Of a stretch of 10,000 nt of DNA, positions 1 to 7,156 are shown piece after piece. The notes under the pieces were generated by a model that searched no databases, was not told the DNA's origin, and saw only the letters and a program-made list of their open reading frames with translations. Made by a program: the position numbers and the translations under genes. The DNA is taken from contig NC_091578.1 of assembly GCF_042767895.1 (NCBI RefSeq), positions 25,594,832 to 25,604,831 on the forward strand, in the 5' to 3' direction. Position 1 is the first letter of the stretch. Each line of letters begins with the position of its first letter. This DNA is from Penaeus vannamei. Lineage: Eukaryota > Arthropoda > Malacostraca > Decapoda > Penaeidae.

Positions 1-160
1 GTAGTAATGGTATTGGTAATGTTAATGGTAATGATTGTACTAATGGTATTGGCAATAGTAATCATTGTAGCAATGGTACTGGTAATAGTAATTGTAATGG
101 TATTGATAATGGTAAAGATAGTAGGGATGCAGGAATGATAATGATGGTATAAGTGATGGT
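1..160. repeat. Degenerate hexanucleotide (GGTAAT)n repeat
   Basis: This stretch is built from GGTAAT/TAATGG-like hexamers with point changes. A longer motif, AATGGTAYTGG, recurs with starts at 6, 42, 72 and 96 (the copy at 96 has GATAAT after AATGGTATT). The intervals are 36, 30 and 24 bp, all multiples of 6, so the block grew and shrank in whole hexamer steps. The repeat decays into unique-looking sequence by about 160. ORFs through it on the minus strand are Ile/Tyr/His-rich and are by-products of the repeat. Confidence 0.75.
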
Positions 161-610
161 GTTGTAAAATATGGGAACAAATATAACAATCTGATAATGA
201 AAATCATAATCATTATCATAAATAATAATAAAGATGATTGTAATGAAATGATGATGGTAATGACACATAGATGTAATAATTGTGATTTCAATATTCATAA
301 ATATAGCAATAAGAATGATAATGTTACTAGCAATAATAATGACAATTTGATATTAATAACAACAATAATTTTGATAATAATGATGACGATAATGCTGCTG
401 ATAATAACGATAAGGATAAAGATGATGATAATAATAGTTGTTACTATTATAATTACGATAACAATAACAATAATGTTGATAGTAATTATAACAATAGTAA
501 CAATAACATTAAGGATAATAACAATAGCTGCAATGATAATAATAATGATAATAATAATAATAATAATAATAAAAATAATAATAATAATGATAATAATAAT
601 AATGATGATG

Positions 611-699
<89 letters not shown>
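611..699. repeat. Pure (AAT)n microsatellite core, about 29.7 units
   Basis: Bases 611-699 (89 bp) are an uninterrupted AAT/ATA tract, flanked by GATGATG on the left and GATTATATT on the right. It is the longest perfect trinucleotide run in the window and is expected to be length-polymorphic. Confidence 0.95.
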
Positions 700-701
<2 letters not shown>

Positions 702-824
702 TTATATTAACAATAATGATGAAAATGATAATAATAATGATGATAATAATATTGATGAAAAAGACGATAATGATAATGATGATATTATTAATGATAACAA
801 TAATAGCAATAACTATAAAAAAAA

Positions 825-953
825 TATTATCATCATCATCAACATCATTATCCTTATTACTATTGTTACCATTATTATTATCATTACCAGCATCATTGCA
901 ATCATTATTGTTATCAGCAATACCATTATTATTGCCATTATCATTATCATCAT
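825..953. repeat. Opposite-polarity (ATC/ATT)n arm of the trinucleotide block
   Basis: After an A-rich junction at about 815-824 the sequence changes from GAT/AAT triplets to ATC/ATT triplets (for example ATCATCATCATC at about 829-840), then flips back to GATGAAGATGAGG after 953. The arm is therefore an imperfect inverted repeat of the preceding array and could fold back on it as single-stranded DNA or RNA. What is seen is the polarity flip; the folding is inferred. Confidence 0.75.
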
Positions 954-993
954 AATGATGAAGATGAGGGTAATCACGATGATAACTGACCAT

Positions 994-1075
994 TAGAAAG
1001 AAAGACAGTAATGGAAAAAAGTAGAAAAAGAAGAGAAAGATAAAATAAACCAGATGATAAGATAAAAAAAATAAG
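994..1075. repeat. A/G-rich low-complexity tract
   Basis: A short tract of GAAAGAAAG, AAAAAAG and AAGAAGAG-like words separates the trinucleotide block from the unique island that follows. It contains no gene-like signal. Confidence 0.6.
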
Positions 1076-1079
1076 AATT

Positions 1080-1390
1080 ACTTCTGATCACCCTAAACCG
1101 AACCCCGCGTCCGAAACCGTGGCTTCAGTTCCCGCCAAAATAAACAAATAAACATCGATTGTCATTTAGAATGATATTCTGGTTTTCCTCTCTGTTTCAG
1201 ACGCAATGGAAACGAAGCCAAGGCTAGTAGTGTTCGGGGAAAGTTTACCCTTGAGAGACTGATTCATTGCAAAGGTTTATGGGTTTATTTCAGTTCGAAG
1301 TTTGACTGGACGGAATCGGACACGGTTCTATGTTGCTCATTTAATTGTGTTTTTAATTGTTATTTCTTTGATTATTCTGACTATAGTAAT
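1080..1390 (+). other. Unique island with an exon-like segment (unproven)
   Basis: This is one of the few mixed-composition segments in the first 4 kb. Bases 1181-1200 read GGTTTTCCTCTCTGTTTCAG, a textbook-looking polypyrimidine tract plus AG. Reading from 1202, the frame stays open to a TGA at 1391-1393. The first residues are RNGNEAKASSVRGKFTLE; the upstream stop in this frame is at 1172-1174, so about 72 codons are open. A weak donor-like AAAG/GTTTAT lies at 1271-1280. The predicted residues are varied rather than low-complexity up to about codon 46, but I recognise no domain, and the last part becomes Phe/Tyr/Cys-rich as the DNA turns T-rich. An alternative short ATG frame at 1206 (METKPRLVVFGES) stops after 18 codons. 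It could be an internal exon, an old repeat fragment or chance. Confidence 0.25.
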
Positions 1391-1990
1391 TGATATCATC
1401 ATGATTAATGTTATTATTTTCATTTTTATTTTTTCTTATAATTGCTATTATCAAACTGATATTGTATTATGATAGTGGTTGCCGTGGTTATTATTATTAT
1501 TATCATTGTTATTATTGCTATTACTATCATTGTTGTTATTATGATATGCTTCATCATCATCATTATTATTTCATTGTTATTTCTATCATCATTATCATCA
1601 TGATTTTTATAATTATTATTATTATCATCATTATCATCAGCATAATTATTATCATTATCATCATTATTACCATTATCATTGTAATGAATATTTTTATTAT
1701 AATTATCACTGTCTTGACCATCATTACCAATATTCAGTTATAATCATTAATGTTATTATGATAAACATAACTATAATTATCAAAATCACCACCTTTATTG
1801 TTACCATTATCATTATAATCATTATCATTATACAGACACAATAATTTTTGTTATTGTTGTTGTTTTCGATTTTGTTCATATCATCATCATTATTTTCGTC
1901 ATAATCATTATTATCATTATTATAATTGCTATCATTATGAATATTGCAATTGATACCACTGATTATCACGCTGATTACCATTCTATTGAT
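1391..1990. repeat. Degenerate (ATT/ATC)n trinucleotide block
   Basis: About 600 bp of ATT, ATC, GTT and CTT triplets, with the densest part at 1490-1690. Its polarity is opposite to the 180-820 block. ORFs in it are poly-Ile on the plus strand and Asn/Asp-rich on the minus strand, as expected from the triplets. Towards 1900-1980 the repeat is more diverged. Confidence 0.9.
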
Positions 1991-2002
1991 AATCTAAGTA
2001 AG

Positions 2003-2055
2003 GAAAAAAAAAGAAATAAAGTAAAAAAAAAAGTAAAAAAAAAAAAAAAAAAAAA
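2003..2055. repeat. A-rich tract ending in A21
   Basis: Three A-runs are separated by GAAATAAAGT and GT, and the last, 2035-2055, is 21 uninterrupted A. It could be the tail of an old retroposed insertion, but no AATAAA signal, target-site duplication or recognisable element body is visible next to it. Plain poly(A) microsatellite growth explains it as well. Confidence 0.8.
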
Positions 2056-2159
2056 TGAGGCTGCATTACAATCACTTTAGGTTTAATTGCAGTAAATTCA
2101 ACGAACAGCTATCTAGTGCATGACAGATTATCGCATGATATCGCAAAAACAAATAAAAA
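2056..2159. other. Short unique spacer
   Basis: About 100 bp of mixed sequence (TGAGGCTGCATTACAATCAC onwards) lies between the A21 run and the polypurine tract. I see no ORF, splice pair or RNA signal in it. Confidence 0.6.
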
Positions 2160-2875
2160 AGGTGGGTGGAAGAGGAAAAGGAGGAGGAGGAGGAGGATGA
2201 GGAGGATGACGGTGAAGAAGAAGAATAGGAGGAGGATGAAGAGGGGGAGGAAGAAGAAAATGAAGGTAAGGAGGAGGAGGAGTAGGAGGATGAGGAGGTA
2301 GGGAAGGAAGAATAGAAATAAATATAAAAGAATCGGAGGGAGAGGGATACGGGGAAAGAAAAAGAGAAGGAAGAAGAAGAAAAATAAGGCGATGATGATG
2401 AAGAGGAGGAAGACGAAGAAAAAAGAAGAAGAGGTGCAATAAAAAAGAAGAGGAGGACGAAGGAGAAGAAAAAAGAAGAGAAAAGGAGAAGGAGGAGGTA
2501 TAGGATGATGATAACGAGGATGATGATGATGAGAAGAGGATGACGAAGAGGATGAGGGGGAGGAAGAGGAGAAGGATGAGGGAACAGAAGCAGAAAAGAG
2601 GAAGAGGGCGTAGTGGAGAAGGAACTGGATGTATAGGATGACGATGATGACGATGAGGATAATGACGAGGAACAAGAAGAAGATGAGAAAGGGGGAGGAG
2701 GAGGGAAGGGGTGAGAAACAGGAAGAGGAAGAGAAGGGTATGAAAGAAGAGGAGATGGAAGAGGGTGAAAGGAGGAGGAGGAGGGGGAGTGAGAAACAGG
2801 AAGAGGAAGAGGAGGGAGTAAAACAAGAGGAGATAAAAGAAGACGAAAGGAGATGGAGAAAAAGAAGAAGATGAA
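2160..2875. repeat. Long polypurine (GGA/GAA/GAT)n tract
   Basis: For about 715 bp the plus strand is almost all A and G, built from GGA, GAA, GAG and GAT/ATG triplets. Pyrimidines are mostly isolated Ts from ATG/GAT words and a few Cs. The minus strand is correspondingly pyrimidine-rich. Its Leu/Phe/Ser/Pro ORFs of up to 258 codons, and the Arg/Lys/Glu ORFs on the plus strand, are repeat translations. Polypurine/polypyrimidine DNA with mirror symmetry is known to be able to form intramolecular triplexes; whether this one does is inference. Confidence 0.9.
2711..2860. repeat. Two-copy 78-bp tandem duplication inside the purine tract
   Basis: GTGAGAAACAGGAAGAGG starts at 2711 and again at 2789, an offset of exactly 78 bp. 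The match continues through AAGAGRAGGG and AAGAGGAGATRRAAGA to GAAAGGAGR, with scattered substitutions. The second copy decays after about 2857. The unit is a multiple of 3, so the minus-strand reading frame shows LFLFLTP twice, 26 residues apart, which might be mistaken for a protein repeat. Confidence 0.8.
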
Positions 2876-2911
2876 ACAGAGAAAACAGATAATAACGACA
2901 TCATTACAGAT

Positions 2912-3050
2912 AATACTAATAATGCTAAACGGATTAAAAAAAAAAAAAATTCTAATGGACTCTCTTATAAAGACATATAATAATAAAATACTAATAATGC
3001 TAAACGGATTTTTTTGTTTCTAATGAACTCTCTCGGAAAGACAGTAATAA
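2912..3050. repeat. Tandem 75-bp duplication with swapped homopolymer
   Basis: AATACTAATAATGCTAAACG is at 2912 and again at 2987, and the identity runs 24 bp to GGATT (2935 and 3010). Both copies then have a homopolymer and resume with TTCTAATGRACTCTC (2950 and 3018), a variable stretch and AAGACA. In copy 1 the homopolymer is 14 A (2936-2949); in copy 2 it is a T-rich run, TTTTTGTT. The rest of the copies is clearly homologous and in direct orientation. Confidence 0.85.
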
Positions 3051-3146
3051 ACACCTTCAGTCACAGCGCTTTTGTTTGGCAAGTGGATATCATTACCCGC
3101 ATGTGGGTGTCATTCCGAACTCGAACCCCCTTGGCGGGAATAAACG
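3051..3146. other. Small GC-richer unique island
   Basis: Mixed-composition DNA lies between two repeat blocks. It holds an imperfect palindrome, ACCCGCATGTGGGT, at 3095-3108 and TTGGCGGGAA at 3131-3140. The latter is the exact reverse complement of TTCCCGCCAA at 1129-1138 in the other early island. No ORF of note and no complete tRNA fold is visible. Confidence 0.5.
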
Positions 3147-3187
3147 AAGTGATAATAATGATGAATGATAATCATGATGATGATTAA

Positions 3188-3856
3188 GAATATAAGGTAA
3201 AGGAAGGGGGGGAACGAGAATGATTAATGATGTAGAAAAAATAAATAGGTTAAAGAAGGGGAAAAAAGAATATTTTATGATAAGATGATGATGATGAAGA
3301 ATATAAGGTAAAGAAGGGGGAAAACAAAAATAATTAATGATGAAGAAATAATATATAGGGTAAAAAAGAATATTTTATGATAGGATGATGAAGAGGAAGA
3401 ATATAAGGTAAAGGAGGGGGGAAACAAGAATATTTGATGATAAGATGAAGAAAAAGGATATAAGTTAAAAATACGAGTGAAACAGGAATATTCAATAATA
3501 AGAGGAAGAAGAAGAGGGTAAAGAAGGGGGGGGGGAACAAAATATTTCATGATAAGATGATGAAGAAGAAGAATATAGGGTAAAGAAGGGAGAAAATAAG
3601 AATATCTAATGATAAGATGATGAAGAAGAAGAAGATAAGGTAAAGAAGAGGAGAAAAAAAGAATATTTAATGATAAGATGATAAAGAAAAACAAGATAAA
3701 GTAAATAAAGGGGAAAACAATAATTAATGATGATGATGAAGAAGAATATAAGGCAAAGAAGTGGGAAAATAAGAATATTTAATAATATGAGGAAGAAGAA
3801 GAACATAGGGTAAAGAAGATGAAAAACAACAATAGTTCATGATAAGATTGCGATGA
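3188..3856. repeat. A/G-rich minisatellite, about 12 units of 47-60 bp
   Basis: A recurring unit begins GAATATAAGGTAAAGAAGG, continues with a G-run and GAAAACAAG, has a core like GAATATTTAATGATAAG, and ends GATGATGAAGAA. Unit starts, anchored on the RGGTAAAG-like word, are near 3188, 3239, 3299, 3346, 3399, 3456, 3511, 3571, 3631, 3691, 3744 and 3801. The four units from 3511 to 3751 keep the most regular 60-bp spacing; others are shortened by internal deletions. TGATAAG recurs in half of the units. The minus-strand ORFs rich in Leu/Phe/Ser/Tyr are translations of this array. Confidence 0.88.
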
Positions 3857-3978
3857 CAAAAATAAAAAGATGACAAACATGAATATATGAAAAAATAGAA
3901 GAAAAATTGAAAAAGAAGAATTAAAAGTTGCAAAAGAAATATCCTTGAAAACTTAACTGGAATCTTTTATCCAGAATC

Positions 3979-4122
3979 ATGGCGAATACTTTATCTCGAT
4001 CTGAATGGATAAAAAAGAGAGAGAAAGAAACGAGAAGGAACGCGAAGAAGTATAAAGGAAAAATTACGAACGTGTTTTCAAAGAAGAAAAAGAAGAAAAA
4101 GTCTTTAGTCCCGTATTCCTAG
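3979..4122 (+). other. Short lysine-rich ORF, 47 codons (doubtful)
   Basis: An ATG at 3979 opens a 47-codon frame ending with TAG at 4120-4122. The product begins MANTLSRSEWIKKREKETRR, is strongly basic, carries a Lys run after NVFSKK, and ends SLVPYS. The first ten residues are of varied composition; the middle is encoded by A/G-rich DNA like the neighbouring purine repeats, which would give Lys/Arg/Glu by default. The context before the ATG, AGAATC, lacks the purine at -3 typical of strong eukaryotic starts. I recognise no family. A chance ORF is the simplest reading. Confidence 0.12.
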
Positions 4123-4637
4123 CCTTGCTTTGGCTAATTATTACGGTAAGGGATACGAGAGTAAACATTTTTGTACAATCTTTTATTTTCCTAGAATCAA
4201 ACTATTTAAATTCGTATTGACTAAATTACCACACGACATCCAAAATATGAATAAATAGACAAGAGATAAAATAAATTAAATAAAAAGCTAAAAACATATA
4301 TAAGTATATCATCCACCACACTGCCCACAGCATATTGGTGGTTTGTCCAAGGATATTGCTCGAGAATATAATGTCATACAACGTTGATTTCAGTTCAGTG
4401 GAACATTTCCAGATATTGATAGATGTATATTACGTAATGTTCATTTGGTGTCGACATTTTTACGAAGTCAGTGTTCTTCTTTCTTTGTTGTTCTTCAGTA
4501 TGATAATGTTTTGAAGACGCCGTTATTGCTTCACTCTGTTGTGTGTGTTTGTTGGAAATGATGCACCGATTGCCACATGCAAAGAAGATTTGATTTATTT
4601 GATAAAGATAGTTTGATAGAAACGTTTTCTTACGTGA
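4123..4637. other. AT-rich unique DNA without a supported gene
   Basis: About 515 bp of non-repetitive, AT-rich sequence. Near its left end an imperfect inverted repeat pairs CGTATTCC (4112-4119) and TAGCC (4120-4124) with GGCTA (4132-4136) and GGGATACG (4150-4157). An 86-codon minus-strand frame (4395-4655) has varied residues, but its start lies in the (CA)n flank, and no domain, splice pair or conserved motif is visible, so I do not call it. Confidence 0.5.
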
Positions 4638-4733
4638 TTGCACACACACATACATTCAAACAAACATAGCACACACACACACATTCAAACACAAATACAC
4701 ACACAATTACACACACACACACACACAGACACA

Positions 4734-4813
<80 letters not shown>

Positions 4814-4822
4814 AACACACAC
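4638..4822. repeat. (CA)n dinucleotide repeat, first locus
   Basis: An interrupted (CA)n array with a diverged left half (CATTCAAACA, AAATACAC, CAATTAC) and a cleaner right half. There are pure runs at 4741-4778 (38 bp) and 4780-4810 (31 bp), split by single changes to G. The His-Thr and Cys-Val ORFs in the array are artefacts. Alternating purine-pyrimidine DNA of this kind can adopt Z-form (known property). Confidence 0.95.
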
Positions 4823-5172
4823 CTAGCAAATAAGCGAACTGATAGTTATAACGCAAAAAAAACAAAAAAACAAAGCATAAACGCCCTGGCCTCATCAATC
4901 AATCACATACAACGAATCTTGCTTGATTACGTCGTCTCTCTCGTAACTTTTGCGTTATTCAGCACTATTTCCAGACGCCCAGAGGTCACCAACGGAGCCG
5001 TCACCCTCCGCCAGATCAGGTGGTCGCGGAGTCGTCGTTCAGAGGCGATCGAAAAATTTACACTGTGGCGAAGTTGTAGGTAGTTTGTGTGGATATAAAC
5101 AATATGGGCTTTTGAGTGTGAAATTTAGGGAAATGTAGTTTAATTTGGCTTGAATATATTCACATAAACGCA
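4823..5172 (+). other. Unique segment between two (CA)n loci, GC-richer centre
   Basis: The centre, about 4965-5085, is clearly richer in G and C than its surroundings and includes AGAGGTCACC, GGAGCCGTCACCCTCCGCC and GGTGGTCGCGGAGTCGTCG. A plus-strand frame is open across 4950-5138 with a mixed residue composition, but it starts at TTG, not ATG. A candidate acceptor (a T/C-rich stretch ending TTATTCAG at 4961) and a candidate donor (GTAG/GTAGTT near 5079) could bound a small exon. The product matches nothing I recognise. It could also be an old repeat fragment. Confidence 0.25.
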
Positions 5173-5173
5173 T

Positions 5174-5284
5174 GCACACACACACACACGCACACACAGA
5201 CAAGCACACACTCAGACACACACACACAAGCACACACACACACACATACACACACACAAGCACACACACACATACACACACACA

Positions 5285-5361
<77 letters not shown>

Positions 5362-5410
5362 ACACACACACACACACACACTTACCCCCCCCCCCACACA
5401 CACACACACA
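5174..5410. repeat. (CA)n dinucleotide repeat, second locus, with higher-order units
   Basis: The array is not plain (CA)n. An ACAAGCAC variant recurs with its G at 5204, 5230, 5260, 5286 and 5320, giving spacings of 26, 30, 26 and 34 bp, with CATACA variants between. Blocks of tens of bases were therefore copied, not only dinucleotides. Pure runs are at 5287-5318 and 5321-5355. A C11 run at 5385-5395 interrupts the right end. ORFs here (His-Thr on plus, Cys-Val on minus) are artefacts. Confidence 0.93.
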
Positions 5411-5722
5411 AATACGCTCTCACTCATATAAACATCGAGAAGTTGGAAAGACATATTATACATGAAAAACTTTTTTTTACGATTAAGAAAAAAAAAGGAA
5501 AAAAGTGAAAGTGCCTTACCAGATTCTTAGGTTATTAAAAATTCTCTGAATTCTGCTGTGAAGACAACGCTGCCAGGCGCTTGAAAACAGATATATTGTT
5601 CAATAGGACTTATTTGAGAATTATTGCTTTGTCGAATCTATGTTTTTCGCTTTTCAATTTTCTCCATTTTTTTCTATTCATCCACGAAAACAAAAACATT
5701 TCTGGAGAGATGCCAACCGTAT
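5411..5722. other. Unique AT-rich segment, no gene seen
   Basis: About 310 bp of mixed AT-rich sequence with a T8 run and an A9 run near 5470-5500 and a less biased stretch (CTGCCAGGCGCTTGAAAACA) near 5570-5590. No splice pair, RNA gene or ORF with a plausible start is evident. Confidence 0.5.
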
Positions 5723-5777
5723 GACATTATTATTATTGTTACTATTATTATTATTATTATTATTATTGTTGTTATTA

Positions 5778-5832
<55 letters not shown>

Positions 5833-6155
5833 CATTATTATTTTCATTATCATCATTATTATTATTACTATTTCATCTTTATTTAATCATTATTATTATC
5901 ATTATTTCATTATTATAATAATAACAATAATGATTATCATCATTATCATTATCATTATCTTATCTTTAAAATTATTTTATTCTTATTATTATCATTATTT
6001 TATCATCATCATTATTTCATTATTATTATTATCAACCTTGTTATCTATATCATTATTATTAATAGCACTATTATGATTATCATTATTATCATCAGCATTA
6101 TCATTATTATTATTACTATCGTGATCATTATTATCATCATTATCATTATCATCAT
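5723..6155. repeat. (ATT/ATC)n trinucleotide block
   Basis: The block has a pure (ATT)n run at 5780-5832 (53 bp) and degenerate ATT/ATC/TTA triplets on the right. A short polarity flip (ATAATAATAACAATAATGAT, about 5915-5935) lies inside it. ORFs are poly-Ile or poly-Leu in the respective frames and are not genes. Confidence 0.93.
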
Positions 6156-6179
6156 ATTGTTTCTTTACTCTTCAGTTTC

Positions 6180-6797
6180 ATACCCTTTCACTAGTGTTAC
6201 GTATGTCATTTCTTTGTTTGCTAGAAGTATGCTATTTCGATATTCCTTGAGGGTTTACCATTTCAGTGTTTGGTGATGATATACCATTATTCGCGTGACC
6301 ATATCCCATTCCATTACTCGCTGATAATATACAATTTAATTGTTCTTGGAAGATCTGTCATTCCGTCATTTCTGGAATATGTACCATTTCATCATTCGTG
6401 GAGGATATGTCACTCCCTCATTCCTGGGAGATGTACTATTTCATCATTCCTACAAGACATTTCATTCCCTCATTCCTAGAAGACATTTCATTCCCTCATT
6501 CCTAGAAGATCTGGCATTACATTACTCTTGGAAGATATTCTATTCCATCATTCCTGAAAGTTGTCATTTCATCATTCCAGGAGGATATGTCATTCCATCA
6601 TTCCTGAAAGATGCCATTCCATCATTCCTGGAAAGTATACCATTCCATTTTTTTCCAAGAATATATACCATTTCAACATTCCTGAAAGATGTTATTCCAT
6701 CACTCCCGAAAGATATGCCATTCCACCATCCGTAGAATGCATACCACTCCCTCATTCCTGTAAAATGTACGATTTCTTTGTTATGACGACGATATAC
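6180..6797. repeat. 26-bp minisatellite, about 24 units
   Basis: A unit starting CATTCCATCATTCCTG and ending GAAGATATGT is repeated with striking regularity. Starts are at 6207, 6232, 6259, 6285, 6307, 6332, 6359, 6385, 6411, 6437, 6463, 6489, 6515, 6541, 6565, 6591, 6615, 6641, 6669, 6693, 6719, 6745 and 6771. Most spacings are exactly 26 bp; deviations are mostly of one or two bases. The outer units are more diverged, the units at 6385-6640 the cleanest. There are no distinct spacers, so it is not a CRISPR array. Because 26 is not a multiple of 3 and the unit lacks plus-strand stops, all three plus frames stay open for long stretches and show PSFLED/FHHS-like peptides with a 26-residue period; these are artefacts. 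Confidence 0.93.
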
Positions 6798-7154
6798 CTC
6801 TTCACTATTCGCATATTCACAGAGGTGCAGATGCGGCATATTGAGCATCAGCAACGATGCATAAACAAGGCCACACGTGCACGGAGTCTGCTTGCTTTAT
6901 CATGCACTTGCTGTCATCATGACTGGCTGGCGTCAAGCAGTTTCCGGGGAAGAAGGGCGTTTCCACATTCCGGTTCCCGAGGTGCCTTCGGTGGCATAGA
7001 TGGCACTGGTGTATGGAATTCGTTCGAAATTGTTAATGTTTGATTTTTAGGATTCATGGTTTACGAAAACAAGATAGTTTCATATCGTAAGGTAACGGTA
7101 TTTATAATTGTGTTTATTTGAGCTAAGTGAACATATGTGGGTTTCCTGCTTTTT

Positions 7155-7156
<2 letters not shown>
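6798..7156 (+). other. Unique GC-richer island downstream of the minisatellite
   Basis: After the last 26-bp unit the sequence becomes mixed and, at 6825-7020, richer in G and C. A T/C-rich string ending ATTCACAG at 6822 could be an acceptor; donors such as CGAG/GTGCC near 6981 and GTAAG/GTAACG near 7091 are possible. One plus frame stays open from the minisatellite to a TGA at about 7041-7043 and includes CINKATRARSLLALSCTCC, but it has no credible ATG start of its own and no recognisable domain. It may be a small exon, a repeat remnant or noise. Confidence 0.25.

Larger units (their letters stand above)
180..960. repeat. Large degenerate (AAT/GAT/AAC)n trinucleotide block
   Basis: About 780 bp is made of AAT, GAT, AAC and related triplets, with sporadic substitutions at both ends and a pure core in the middle. 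It gives near-uninterrupted poly-isoleucine ORFs on both strands, because ATA, ATT and ATC all encode Ile and AAT is the reverse complement of ATT. That is a property of the repeat, not a sign of a protein. The increasing purity towards the core suggests an old array with recent expansion at its centre. The triplet polarity flips near position 825. Confidence 0.9.

Noticed and set aside
197..993. Long poly-isoleucine ORFs on both strands (252 and 232 codons)
   Set aside because: They are translations of AAT/ATT triplet repeats, which encode Ile in both orientations; no domain or start context supports a protein.
2035..2055. A21 run as the tail of a retroelement
   Set aside because: Neither an element body, an AATAAA signal nor flanking duplications are visible; the upstream sequence is A/G-rich low complexity.
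2109..2904. 188- and 258-codon minus-strand Leu/Phe/Ser/Pro ORFs that look like hydrophobic membrane proteins
   Set aside because: They are the pyrimidine strand of the polypurine tract. The repeated LFLFLTP motif comes from the 78-bp DNA duplication.
3085..3145. tRNA gene on the minus strand, suggested by GGTTCGAGTTC resembling a B box
   Set aside because: The five-base T-stem does not pair, and no acceptor stem or A box lies at the right distance.
4395..4655. 86-codon minus-strand ORF with varied residues
   Set aside because: Its start lies in the (CA)n flank, there is no recognisable domain, and this length is expected by chance in AT-rich DNA read with many frames.
4630..5407. Cys-Val and His-Thr repeat ORFs, superficially metal-binding proteins
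   Set aside because: They are direct translations of (GT)n and (CA)n in different frames.
6180..6797. CRISPR-like regular array
   Set aside because: The 26-bp units are contiguous, with no unique spacers, no leader and no cas genes, in a clearly eukaryotic repeat context.
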